Shown here: piece by piece, positions 36,737 to 44,935 of the stretch | Position numbering within the stretch: the first letter of the stretch is position 1 | How the letters are laid out: every line of letters starts with the position of its first letter | Program-made: the position numbers and the translations under genes | Assembly: GCF_023347235.1 (NCBI RefSeq) | Contig: NZ_CP094467.1 | Location: forward strand, 2,480,001-2,544,000 | Length of the DNA: 64,000 nucleotides | Source: Faecalibacterium sp. I4-1-79 | GTDB taxonomy: Bacteria; Bacillota; Clostridia; Oscillospirales; Ruminococcaceae | Direction of reading: 5' to 3' | Notes under the pieces: model-generated | The model's database searches: none | What the model was told of the DNA's origin: nothing | The model's input: only the letters and a program-made list of their open reading frames with translations

Positions 36737-37648
36737 GTGCCGATCTACTCTAATTTTTACCAGACCCTTACCACTGCCTGCCCCATTGTGGAGCTGCGGG
36801 GCTACGCCGCCGCCTGCGGGCTGAAGGGGCATCTGTACGCGTATCTGGATTTTAACGGCCCCACCGGCACCGCCCGGGACGGCCTTGCCGAGGGGATGCT
36901 TGCCCTTGCCATTGAAAAAAAGCAGCTTGCCCCGGGGCAGCCCATCATTGAGGCAGCCTCCGGCCCCTTTGCCACCGCCCTTACGCTGGCCAGCCTGACC
37001 GCCGGGCACCCCATCGTGCTGGTGATGCCGGAGGACGCCCCTGCCCTGCGGCAGGAGTACCTGCTGCGGCTGGGTGCACAGATCCGGCACAGCCCTGCCC
37101 GCAGCGGTCTGGCCGGGGCGCGGGCGCTGGCGGCGCAGACCGCCGCCGCAAACGGCTGGTACTATATGAACTGGCTTGCCAACGATGACAACCCGGAGTA
37201 TCACCGCCGGGTCACCGGCCCCGCCATTGTGCAAAGCATTGCCCGGCAGAACCAGAGCCTTGTGGACGCCATTACCATCGGGGTGGGCAGCGCCGGCACG
37301 GTGACCGGCGTAGGAGAGACTATCAAGGCATGGACGAACGATGTGCGCATCGTGGCGGTGGAGCCGTATGAAAATCAGGTGCTGGGCGGCGGGCTTACCG
37401 GCCCCCACGGCATCCCGGATATCGGCTACGGCATCGTGCCGGAAAACTACAACAGCTATGTGGTGGATAACGTTTCTGCCGTGGCCAGCCGGGACGCCCA
37501 GCGTGCCGCCCAGCAGGTGCTGCGCACCGATGCCATCCCCGCTTCGGTCAGCGCCGGTGCTGCCCTGCACGCCGCCGCCCAGCTGCTGGCCAACTGCAAC
37601 AGTCGTGCCGCGCTGGCGATCTTCAGCGGGCGCGCCAGCATCGTGTAA
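36737..37648 (+). CDS. cysteine synthase-like protein lacking the PLP lysine
   Basis: 303 residues from a GTG behind AAAGGAG. The fold-type II (CysK) pattern is clear along the whole length: IVELRGYAA, a strand-helix with FNGPTGTARDG, PIIEAASGPFATALTLAS, IVLVMPEDAPALRQEYLLRLGAQI, TIGVGSAGTVTGVGETIK, VRIVAVEPYE, SVSAGAALHAA. But the catalytic NPxxSVKDR motif reads NGPTGTARDG (Lys changed to Arg), the substrate loop TSGNTG reads ASGPFA, and the phosphate loop GTGGT reads GSAGT. It is therefore probably not an active PLP enzyme. It could be a regulatory subunit or decoy. It precedes a MATE pump by 37 bp. Confidence 0.85.
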   Translation: MPIYSNFYQTLTTACPIVELRGYAAACGLKGHLYAYLDFNGPTGTARDGLAEGMLALAIEKKQLAPGQPIIEAASGPFATALTLASLTAGHPIVLVMPEDAPALRQEYLLRLGAQIRHSPARSGLAGARALAAQTAAANGWYYMNWLANDDNPEYHRRVTGPAIVQSIARQNQSLVDAITIGVGSAGTVTGVGETIKAWTNDVRIVAVEPYENQVLGGGLTGPHGIPDIGYGIVPENYNSYVVDNVSAVASRDAQRAAQQVLRTDAIPASVSAGAALHAAAQLLANCNSRAALAIFSGRASIV

Positions 37649-37685
37649 GCGGCTGCTTCTATCAATAGGAAAGAGGACGTTTTTC

Positions 37686-39014
37686 ATGACCAAGGACATG
37701 ACCAGCGGTGCTATTACGCCGTTGCTGATCAAATTTACCATTCCGCTGGTGCTGGGTAACCTGTTCCAGCTTACCTACAACGCCGCCGACAGTATCATCG
37801 TGGGCAAGTTTGTAGGCGAGGATGCGCTGGCTGCCGTGGGCACCTCGAACCCGCTGATGACCCTTGCCATCCTGTTCATCAACGGGATGTGTCTGGGCGC
37901 GGGCATTCTGGTCAGCACCGCCTTTGGCGCGGGAGATACCCAGCTGGTAGAGCGGCAGGTCTCCACCACCGCCATTGCAGGCACGGCGTTCTCTTTGACC
38001 TTCTCTGCCCTGTGCGTGCTGCTGGCAGACCCGCTGCTGCGGCTGCTGCAGGTGCCTGCGGCTATTCTGCCCATTGCGGTGAACTACCTGCGTATCGTGT
38101 TTGCGGGGCTGATTTTCACCTTCTTCTATAATTTTCTTGCCGCCACCATGCGTGCGCTGGGCGACAGCAAGAGCGCGCTGTATTTTTTGATGATCAGTGC
38201 GGTGCTGAACATTGGCGGCGACCTGTTTTTTGTGGAGGCACTGGGCTGGGGCAGCGAGGGCTGCGCCCTTTCCACCGTGCTCAGCGAGGCCGCCTGCTGC
38301 CTGCTTTGCGTGGTGTACATCCGCTATAAGGTTCCGGTTTTACAGCTGGGCAGACGGTGGCTGGTGTATGACGGCAAGCTGCTGCGCAAGACCGTGAGCT
38401 ACGGCTGGGCCAGTGCCATGCAGCAGGCCACGGTGCAGCTGGGCAAAATTGCGGTGCAAGCCATCGTGAACACCATGGGCGTCAACGCCATGGCGGCTTT
38501 TACCGCCGCCTCCCGCATTGATGACTTCGCCTACACCCCGCAGCAGAACATCGGCCACGCCATGACCACCCTGATGGCGCAGAACCGGGGCGCGGGCAAG
38601 GCCGACCGGGTACGGCAGGGCTACCACTGCGGGATGCGTATCGAGTTTGCCTATGGCATTCTGCTTACGGCCATCTGTCTGCTGTTTGCCCAGCCCATTA
38701 TCCGGCTGTTTGCCACCGACCCCGCTGTGGTGGACTTGGGCGTGCGTTTCTTGCGCACCATCTCGCTGTTTTATCTGATGCCCGCCGCCACCAACGGCAT
38801 TCAGGGCTTTTTCCGGGGTATGGGCGATTTGAAGGTCACCCTGAACAGCAGTATGCTGAACATGGGCGGCCGTGTGGCTGCTGCCGCCCTGTTTGTGCTG
38901 GTGCTGAAGATGGACATCGAAGCCCTGCCCTTCAGCTACGCGGTAGGCTGGCTGCTGATGCTGCTGTACGAGCTGCCCCTGCTGGTACGTTTTCTGCGCA
39001 GCAGCGAGATGTAA
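37686..39014 (+). CDS. MATE family efflux transporter
   Basis: 442 residues, 12 helices: MTSGAITPLLIKFTIPLVLGNLFQ, YNAADSIIVGKFVGEDALAAVG, SALYFLMISAVLNIGGDLFFV, GWASAMQQATVQLGKIAVQ, PATNGIQGFFRGMGDLK. Na+- or H+-coupled exporter of organic cations or flavin-like compounds. ATG 37686 is favoured by GAGGA upstream. It follows the pseudo-cysteine synthase gene and probably shares its message. Confidence 0.9.
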   Translation: MTKDMTSGAITPLLIKFTIPLVLGNLFQLTYNAADSIIVGKFVGEDALAAVGTSNPLMTLAILFINGMCLGAGILVSTAFGAGDTQLVERQVSTTAIAGTAFSLTFSALCVLLADPLLRLLQVPAAILPIAVNYLRIVFAGLIFTFFYNFLAATMRALGDSKSALYFLMISAVLNIGGDLFFVEALGWGSEGCALSTVLSEAACCLLCVVYIRYKVPVLQLGRRWLVYDGKLLRKTVSYGWASAMQQATVQLGKIAVQAIVNTMGVNAMAAFTAASRIDDFAYTPQQNIGHAMTTLMAQNRGAGKADRVRQGYHCGMRIEFAYGILLTAICLLFAQPIIRLFATDPAVVDLGVRFLRTISLFYLMPAATNGIQGFFRGMGDLKVTLNSSMLNMGGRVAAAALFVLVLKMDIEALPFSYAVGWLLMLLYELPLLVRFLRSSEM

Positions 39015-39017
39015 GAT

Positions 39018-39059
39018 AAAAAACAATGCCGGAGCATCAACGCTCCGGCATTGTTTTTT
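39018..39059. terminator. bidirectional terminator between MATE and upp
   Basis: AAAAAACAATGCCGGAGC pairs with GCTCCGGCATTGTTTTTT; A/T runs on both sides. Confidence 0.92.
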
Positions 39060-39070
39060 ATAGATATGTT

Positions 39071-39697
39071 TTACTTGGTGCCGTAGATACGGTCGCCTGC
39101 ATCGCCCAGACCGGGCACGATGTAGCCATTCTCGTTCAGGCGGTCGTCCTGTGCGCCCAGATAGATGTCCACATCGGGGTGTGCCTCGTGCAGAGCCTTG
39201 ATGCCTTCGGGTGCGCCCAGCAGACCGATGAACTTGATGCGCTTTGCGCCGTGCTTCTTGATCTGGGTGATGGCGTCGATGGCGCTGCCGCCGGTAGCCA
39301 GCATGGGGTCCAGCACCAGAACGTCGCGCTCAGCGATATCCTGCGGCAGCTTGCAGAAGTACTCCACAGGCTGCAGGGTCTTTTCGTCGCGGTACAGACC
39401 GATGAAGCCCACCTTGGCAGCGGGCAGCAGGGTCAGCATGCCGTCCAGCATACCCATGCCTGCGCGCAGGATGGGCACCAGAGCCAGCTTGCGGCCTGCC
39501 AGCACCTTGGTCTTTGCCATGGTGATGGGAGTTTCGATCTCCACCTCTTCCAGCGGCAGATCGCGGGTCGCCTCGTAGCACAGCAGGGTTGCGATCTCGC
39601 CAACAAGGTCGCGGAACTCCTTGGTGCCGGTCTGTTTGTTGCGCAGCAGGCTGATCTTGTGCTGCAGCAGCGGATGTTCAACGATCATCGGGGTCAT
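39071..39697 (-). CDS. upp: uracil phosphoribosyltransferase
   Basis: 208 residues: PRPP loop [46 protein letters not shown] at the C-terminus. Converts uracil and PRPP to UMP for salvage. Follows rpiB on the same strand. Confidence 0.97.
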   Translation of the reverse strand: MTPMIVEHPLLQHKISLLRNKQTGTKEFRDLVGEIATLLCYEATRDLPLEEVEIETPITMAKTKVLAGRKLALVPILRAGMGMLDGMLTLLPAAKVGFIGLYRDEKTLQPVEYFCKLPQDIAERDVLVLDPMLATGGSAIDAITQIKKHGAKRIKFIGLLGAPEGIKALHEAHPDVDIYLGAQDDRLNENGYIVPGLGDAGDRIYGTK

Positions 39698-39783
39698 AAA
39701 AACACGCTCCTTAATTTATATAGAACATTCTATCGGGTACTGATCTGTGGCCTTGCCCGCCCGGTGGGCGCACAAAAGGATTT

Positions 39784-39822
39784 TTTCACAGAGAAGCTTG
39801 CAGTGCAAGCTTCTCTGTGAAA
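39784..39822. repeat. 39-bp perfect inverted repeat between upp and rpiB
   Basis: Two 19-bp arms (39784-39802 and 39804-39822) with a single central base; outer arms read TTTCACAGAGAAGCTTGCA. On the plus strand it is preceded by T6, on the minus strand followed by A6, so it is not a standard terminator in either direction for rpiB; possibly a cruciform or recombination site. Confidence 0.6.
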
Positions 39823-39837
39823 TTACAAAAATTCCAA

Positions 39838-40284
39838 TCAGCGGTTTTCCAGTGCGGTCAGCTTGTCGATGCGGCGCTGATGACGGCCGCCCTCAAACTC
39901 AGTGTTCAGGAAGATATCCACCAGCTGGCAGGCAAGGCCTGCGCCCACTACACGACCGCCCATGCACAGGGCGTTGGCGTCGTTGTGGCGGCGGGTATAC
40001 TCGCAGCTGAAGCTGTCGGAGCAGCAGCAGGCGCGGATGCCCTTGATCTTGTTGGCTGCCATGCTGATGCCCACACCGGTGCCGCAGAACAGCAGTGCCT
40101 TCTCACACTGGCCGCTCACCACTGCGTCACAGGCGGGTACAGCCATATCGGGGTAGTCCACGCTGTCGGTGCTGTGGGTGCCAAAGTCGATATACTCCAG
40201 ACCAAGCTCCTCCAGATGTGACTTGACAGCCTCTTTCAGTTCAAATCCGCCGTGGTCGGCGGCAAGTGCAATGGGTTTTGCCAT
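39838..40284 (-). CDS. rpiB: ribose-5-phosphate isomerase B
   Basis: 148 residues: IALAADHGGFELKE, DFGTHSTDSVDYPD, ALLFCGTGVGISMAANKIKGIRACC, CSDSFSCEYTRRHNDANALCMGGR. RpiB family including the active Cys in LLFCGTGVG. Interconverts ribose 5-phosphate and ribulose 5-phosphate. Confidence 0.96.
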   Translation of the reverse strand: MAKPIALAADHGGFELKEAVKSHLEELGLEYIDFGTHSTDSVDYPDMAVPACDAVVSGQCEKALLFCGTGVGISMAANKIKGIRACCCSDSFSCEYTRRHNDANALCMGGRVVGAGLACQLVDIFLNTEFEGGRHQRRIDKLTALENR

Positions 40285-40325
40285 GAAAAAACGTCCTTTC
40301 CCTGTGAGTGGTCACAGTTCCGCTT

Positions 40326-41036
40326 TTATTGTTTGTTTGCTGCGGCTTCGGCAGCCAGACGCTCTGCCCGCTCCCGCTCCGCCTGACTGAGACGGTGGTA
40401 GTCCGGCAGCAGCGCCTCCGGCAGCACAGCCTGCCCGGCTGCGGCCATCTGCTTTGCCACAAGTGCTACGGCAGCGGCACGGCCGCCCCGCAGCGCCGGG
40501 GGTGTTTGCAGCACACCCGGCACATCGCTGTATTTATTATAGCACAGACCCGCGCCATCACCAACAAAAAACAGGGGCTTTTTGCAATTTTCTACAAAAT
40601 CCGCCAAATCTGCAACCGCCCGGGCGTCATCGTCCAGCAGGCGTGCGTGGGTGGCAAGGTCAAACGCTGCGCTGTATACCTGTGCGCGGCGGGCATCCAG
40701 TGCGCAGAGCACCGTGCCCTCGCCGGTGTGGGCAGCAGCCAGCGCTTCCAGTGTAGACACCGGGGCGCACAGGGTCTCGCGCGGGAAGGCCAACCCCTTG
40801 ACGGCGGCCAGCCCGATGCGCAGGCCGGTAAAACTGCCCGGGCCTGCGTTGACAGCATACAGGTCGATGTCCGCGCAGGTCAGCCCGCACAGCTTTAAGC
40901 AGGTGTCGATCATGGGCATCAGCGTTTCGCTGTGGGTCATGCCGCCGTCCAGATACACCTCGTACAGCAGGCGGTCGTCCTGCAGCAAAGCCACACCTGC
41001 GGTCTTGCCCGCCGTATCCACGGCCAGAATATTCAT
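40326..41036 (-). CDS. tsaB: tRNA threonylcarbamoyladenosine biosynthesis protein TsaB
   Basis: 236 residues: MNILAVDTAGKTAGVALLQ, YAVNAGPGSFTGLRIGLAAVKGLA, the TsaB/YeaZ ASKHA fold. With TsaD and TsaE it makes t6A37 in tRNAs. Start overlaps tsaE by 4 bp. Confidence 0.95.
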   Translation of the reverse strand: MNILAVDTAGKTAGVALLQDDRLLYEVYLDGGMTHSETLMPMIDTCLKLCGLTCADIDLYAVNAGPGSFTGLRIGLAAVKGLAFPRETLCAPVSTLEALAAAHTGEGTVLCALDARRAQVYSAAFDLATHARLLDDDARAVADLADFVENCKKPLFFVGDGAGLCYNKYSDVPGVLQTPPALRGGRAAAVALVAKQMAAAGQAVLPEALLPDYHRLSQAERERAERLAAEAAANKQ

Positions 41037-41458
41037 ACCGTCACCCCCTCAATGGTAATCTTGCGGGTGGTATCGTCCAGACGTTCGATGTTCACCCGGA
41101 TGGGGTTTTCCAGTGCCAGCAGGTCGGCAAAGTTTTCGCTCCACTCTGCCGCCACCACAGCGCCCTGATCCAGATAATCGTAGAAGCCTGCCGCGCACAG
41201 ATCATTCTCGGTAGAAATGCGGTACAGGTCAAAGTGCGCCAGCGGGCGCGGGCCCCGGTAGTAGTTCACGATGGCAAAGGTGGGGCTGGACACTGGGTCG
41301 GTGCAGCCCAGACCCTCGGCAAGACCCTCGGTAAAGGCGGTCTTGCCAGCGCCCAGACCGCCGGTAAAGGCGATCAATGCCCCGGGGGCCAGCACAGCGG
41401 CCATCCGTTTGCCCAGCGCCACCGTTTCGGCGCGGGAATGGGTGATATATTCTGACAT
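41033..41458 (-). CDS. tsaE: tRNA threonylcarbamoyladenosine biosynthesis ATPase TsaE
   Basis: 141 residues: P-loop FTGGLGAGKTAFTEGLAEGLG, VSSPTFAIVNYY, LAHFDLYRI, VVAAEWSE. TsaE ATPase of the t6A system. Upstream of tsaB with ATGA overlap. Confidence 0.95.
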   Translation of the reverse strand: MSEYITHSRAETVALGKRMAAVLAPGALIAFTGGLGAGKTAFTEGLAEGLGCTDPVSSPTFAIVNYYRGPRPLAHFDLYRISTENDLCAAGFYDYLDQGAVVAAEWSENFADLLALENPIRVNIERLDDTTRKITIEGVTV

Positions 41459-41484
41459 GAAGGTTACCTCATCGTTTCAAAAAA

Positions 41485-41540
41485 GGGATGGCAGACACTC
41501 TGCCATCCCTAAGTATAATATAAAACGTGCAAAAGTGCAA
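41485..41540 (-). terminator. terminator of the 41544-42755 gene overlapping a tsaE promoter
   Basis: On the minus strand AGGGATGGCAGA, GTG, TCTGCCATCCCT then TTTTTT (41511-41480). TTGCAC (41540-41535), 16 bp, TATACT (41518-41513) on the same strand likely starts tsaE-tsaB. Confidence 0.75.
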
Positions 41541-41543
41541 TGG

Positions 41544-42755
41544 TCAGGCGGCGGCAGGGGTCTGCTGCTCTACGGCACTGTTCGTTGCCATGCCGGGCGC
41601 GGTGAGCCGAGCGGTGCCGTCGCCCTGAATGATGGGATAGGACGCCGCCGAGTGCGGATGCCGCCCGGTGTTCTGGTTGAGATACCACACGATGTCGTTT
41701 TCGCCGTAGACCTCAAGGCCGTAATCAATGGCCTGCTGCAAGGTCTCACCCTCGATCAGGCGGTTCACGGTCGCCCACAGCATACTGCGGGAGTACACGC
41801 TGTATACGTTGTTCACAAAGCCCGCCACAGCCTTTGCCCCGCCGGAGAGCAGCCCATCCGAAAGGGCGGTGTTCACATGGCCGCTGCGTCCGTAGAACTC
41901 GCAGGTCTCCGAAAGCACGATGGTGCCGTTCAGCTTCCCGCCCCGGTAGGCATTGCTGAAAAAGCCTCCGGTGACGGCGTAGCAGCCGTTCACCTTGATG
42001 ACCCGGTGGCTGAGCAGATCCATGCCGTAGCGCAGGTCGTTCCAGAAATCCGATTTTTCCAGCAGCAGAAGGATGGGCGCAGTGGCCTGTTTTTTCCACA
42101 GCCAGCCATACTCATAGGTATAATACGCGCCGTGGGCGCTTAGGATGGCAAGGTCGTAGTCTGCCATCCGCTTCAGGTCGGAGACGGTCACCATCATGTC
42201 CAGATGGGTGTCCAGGCCGTAGCCGTTCCAGTAGTCCTTCATATAAGAATAGTAGGGGTAGCGGTTGCTGTTCACCCCGTTATCAAAGGCATAGTAGATG
42301 ACCGCATTGCCCACGGTGCCGTTCTCTGCAGCGAGCAGGGCGGGCGCATCCTCCATCTCCGGCCCGGGCAGGGCGGCGTCTGTCTCGCTCTCGGTGTCGG
42401 TGAGCAGAATACCGCCCAGTGCGCCGCAGCTGTAAGTAAAGCTTATCATGCCGTTTTTCGCATCCACATAGATGCTGTCCTTTTTTATAAGCCCCTGTGC
42501 CGCCAGCTCGTCCAGCTGCGCCAGCGCAGCAGTCTGACGCGCTTTCTCCGACATTCCGGCGTAGGCGGCGCTGTCGGTCAGGGCGGTGACGGCGGCATCC
42601 GTCTGCTGCATCTCCTTTACCTCAGAGGCAGTCAAGGTCTGGGGGGTGCCGGTGGTCTCCTCCGGCGCGGCGGCCACTGCCGGACACACTGCCGTAAAGG
42701 CCAGTGCGATGGCACACACCGCACTGAGCAGGCGGCGATAAACTGTATGTTCCAT
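41544..42755 (-). CDS. secreted protein with caspase-fold-like motifs
   Basis: 403 residues. Sec signal peptide (MEHTVYRRLLSAVCAIALAFTAVCPAVAAA). After an about 110-residue helical region comes an alpha/beta domain with ADYDLAILSAHGAYYTYEYGW (His-Gly after a strand) and TIVLSETCEFYGRSG (Cys after the next strand), an arrangement like clan CD cysteine peptidases (CHAT, gingipain, caspase). Later GGAKAVAGFVNNVYSVYS also fits. This assignment is inference; the exact CHAT motif is not present. Single gene with its own promoter; the protein would act outside the membrane. Confidence 0.65.
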   Translation of the reverse strand: MEHTVYRRLLSAVCAIALAFTAVCPAVAAAPEETTGTPQTLTASEVKEMQQTDAAVTALTDSAAYAGMSEKARQTAALAQLDELAAQGLIKKDSIYVDAKNGMISFTYSCGALGGILLTDTESETDAALPGPEMEDAPALLAAENGTVGNAVIYYAFDNGVNSNRYPYYSYMKDYWNGYGLDTHLDMMVTVSDLKRMADYDLAILSAHGAYYTYEYGWLWKKQATAPILLLLEKSDFWNDLRYGMDLLSHRVIKVNGCYAVTGGFFSNAYRGGKLNGTIVLSETCEFYGRSGHVNTALSDGLLSGGAKAVAGFVNNVYSVYSRSMLWATVNRLIEGETLQQAIDYGLEVYGENDIVWYLNQNTGRHPHSAASYPIIQGDGTARLTAPGMATNSAVEQQTPAAA

Positions 42756-42826
42756 TTCTTCTTTCCCGTTCCTCTCCCCCGGCACACTGCCGGGGCTGTT
42801 GTGCGCAAGGCTGCGCCCACAGGTTC

Positions 42827-42855
42827 ATTGTAGGATGCCGCCGGGGCTTTGTCAA
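42827..42855 (-). promoter_or_regulatory. promoter of the secreted caspase-fold candidate
   Basis: On the minus strand TTGACA (42855-42850), 17 bp, TACAAT (42832-42827). Confidence 0.8.
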
Positions 42856-42896
42856 GCATCCCGGCAATGTTTTACCATTCCGTCACACCCGGCGCA

Positions 42897-42925
42897 TTGC
42901 ATTGGCAGGGGGATTTGTGTATAAT
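42897..42925 (+). promoter_or_regulatory. promoter of the FtsW/RodA gene
   Basis: TTGCAT at 42897-42902, 17 bp, TATAAT at 42920-42925. Confidence 0.75.
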
Positions 42926-43001
42926 AGCGATATGTTGGGTTTTTATCGCCTGTACGCAGGTACACCCCGGCAGACTGTTCTGATGAAAGGCGGTGCTTTC
43001 C

Positions 43002-44219
43002 TTGGATAGCATTCGACAATATTTTAAGCGCACCGATAAGATCTATCTGCTGCTGTGCATTTTCAGCAGCGTTATGGCGGTGCTGGCGCTGTCCTCGTGG
43101 GCAGCTAAGCAGGGCAACGGCTTTGCCACCGACGAGGTGACCGGTGCCATCATTGGCATTGGCGACTACCGCCGGGCACTGGTGCAGGCGGGCGCTTCCG
43201 TCATTGGCATCGTGATCGCGCTGCTGCTCTCTTGCGTGGACTACCGCAGCCTTGTAAAGGTGTGGCCGGTGCACGTTGTGCTGACGTGGGGTCTGGTGCT
43301 GCCCACGCTGGTCATCCGCAACGTATCCATCGGCCCGCTGACCATCGGCTACAACGCCGGTGATACCGACAACTACTCCTGGTACAAGCTGGGCGGCTTT
43401 ACCTTTCAGCCCACAGAGCTGGCAAAAATCAGCTTTATCCTGACCTTTGCCATGCACCTGAACAATGTGCGCAGCCGCATCAACGAGCCAAAGGAGCTGG
43501 CAAAGCTGCTGCTGCATCTGCTGGTGCCCATTGCCATCATCCATGTGCAGGGCGATGACGGCACAGCCATCATCTACGGCATCATCGGCTGCTGCATGAT
43601 GTTTGCGGCGGGACTGAGCTGGAAGTATATCTTTGCGGCGTTTGCGGCGGCAGGTACTGCCGTGGCGATGGCCTTTGCCTTTTTCAGCGATAAGATCGGC
43701 AAAGGATACCAGTGGTACCGCATTCTGGCGGTGCTGGACCCGGAAAACACCACCGGCTGGGCCCCCAGCGAGACGATATGGAAGAACATCATCTACCAGC
43801 AGCAGCGCGGCGAGATCGCGCTGGGTTCCGGCGGCATCTTTGGCAACGGTCTATTCACCGGCCGGTATTACAGTGTGCCCAACGCCCACAATGACTTCAT
43901 CCTCAGCTGGATCGGCAACGTGGCGGGCTTTGTGGGCTGCTGCGTGGTGCTGGGCGTTCTGCTGGCGCTGGTGATCAAAACCTTTGCCACCGGTGCCCGC
44001 AGCGAAGATCTGCTGGGCAGCTACATCTGCGCCGGTATCGGCGGTGCGCTGATGGCGCAGATCGCGGTGAACGTGGGCATGAACCTGCGGGTGCTGCCGG
44101 TCATCGGCGTCACACTGCCCTTCTACTCTGCCGGTGGCAGCTCGGTGCTCATGTTGTATATCTGTGTCGGTTTAGTACTGTCTGTATACTCTCACAACAC
44201 CAAAAACCTGTTCGGGTAA
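43002..44219 (+). CDS. FtsW/RodA/SpoVE family peptidoglycan polymerase
   Basis: 405 residues, about ten helices. SEDS landmarks: GGFTFQPTELAKISFILTFA, GDDGTAIIYGIIGC, YQQQRGEIALGSGGIFGNGLF, PNAHNDFILSWIGN and GVTLPFYSAGGSSVLMLYI. The conserved Asp in the large loop is present (NAHNDFILS region). It polymerises glycan from lipid II with a partner class B PBP. RodA type is likely by sequence, but no mreBCD or pbp genes are near. TTG at 43002 fits AAAGG spacing better than GTG 42993; this is uncertain. Confidence 0.9.
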   Translation: MDSIRQYFKRTDKIYLLLCIFSSVMAVLALSSWAAKQGNGFATDEVTGAIIGIGDYRRALVQAGASVIGIVIALLLSCVDYRSLVKVWPVHVVLTWGLVLPTLVIRNVSIGPLTIGYNAGDTDNYSWYKLGGFTFQPTELAKISFILTFAMHLNNVRSRINEPKELAKLLLHLLVPIAIIHVQGDDGTAIIYGIIGCCMMFAAGLSWKYIFAAFAAAGTAVAMAFAFFSDKIGKGYQWYRILAVLDPENTTGWAPSETIWKNIIYQQQRGEIALGSGGIFGNGLFTGRYYSVPNAHNDFILSWIGNVAGFVGCCVVLGVLLALVIKTFATGARSEDLLGSYICAGIGGALMAQIAVNVGMNLRVLPVIGVTLPFYSAGGSSVLMLYICVGLVLSVYSHNTKNLFG

Positions 44220-44233
44220 AGAATATTCTATAA

Positions 44234-44275
44234 GCAAGGACGTGCAGCCCGCAGGCTGCACGTCCTTGCTTTTTA
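44234..44275 (+). terminator. terminator of the FtsW/RodA gene
   Basis: GCAAGGACGTGCAGCC, loop CGCA, perfect complement, then TTTTT. Confidence 0.92.
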
Positions 44276-44350
44276 GGTGATTTTAAAACAAACGCCATAT
44301 TTGAAGCACAAAATTTCCTTAAATCATGCCCAGAGCGAAGCGGAGGGCAT

Positions 44351-44935
44351 TCAAGAACGTCCCAGCTTTTCCAGCTCCACCACCGGCCAGCCAAGGGCGC
44401 GGATAGCGCTTTCATCGTGGGTGGCCAGCAGCACCGGCTTGCCCGCGCAGCGCTGCCGCAGCAGCGCCGCCGCCCGCTGCAGGGTGTCCGGGTCCATGCC
44501 GGTAAAGGGCTCGTCCAATAGCAGGGTGTCGCTGGGTGCCCACAGCGCCCGCAGCAGCGCCACCCGCCGCTTTTGCCCGCCGGAAAGTCTGCGGGCGGGC
44601 AGCTGCAAGGCGGCAAGTTCCATTCCAAGCTGTTGAAATTCGTTTACAATTTGCTCTTTGTACTGGCTTTCTGCCCCCGGCAGCACCAAAGTGACGTTCT
44701 GCACCGCATTCAGCTGGGGGCAAAGACGGTCCTCCTGAAAGACCGCTGCCACCCGGCCCACACCCTCCACACTGCCGGTGGTGGGGCGTTCCAGCCCCAT
44801 CAGGATGCGCAGCAGGGTGGTCTTGCCCCAGCCGCTGGGTGCCCACAGCACCACAGGAGCGTCCACCTCCATGCACAGGTCGGTGAAGAGCGGCGCTGTG
44901 CCGAACCGCTTTGTCAGGTGTTGAAGCTTCAGCAT
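44351..44935 (-). CDS. ABC transporter ATPase, SsuB/TauB-like
   Basis: 194 residues, shorter than the usual 240-260. Walker A APSGWGKTTLLRIL (Ala for Gly at the first position), signature LSGGQKRRVALLRAL, Walker B DTLLLDEPFTGMDPDT, H-loop LLATHDESA. Family of nitrate/sulfonate/taurine or thiamine-precursor importers. Overlaps the permease end. No binding protein is encoded next to it. Confidence 0.85.
   Translation of the reverse strand: MLKLQHLTKRFGTAPLFTDLCMEVDAPVVLWAPSGWGKTTLLRILMGLERPTTGSVEGVGRVAAVFQEDRLCPQLNAVQNVTLVLPGAESQYKEQIVNEFQQLGMELAALQLPARRLSGGQKRRVALLRALWAPSDTLLLDEPFTGMDPDTLQRAAALLRQRCAGKPVLLATHDESAIRALGWPVVELEKLGRS

Noticed and set aside
42993-43001. GTG start for the FtsW/RodA gene
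   Set aside because: Only 2 bp from the AAAGG ribosome site; TTG at 43002 has suitable spacing.
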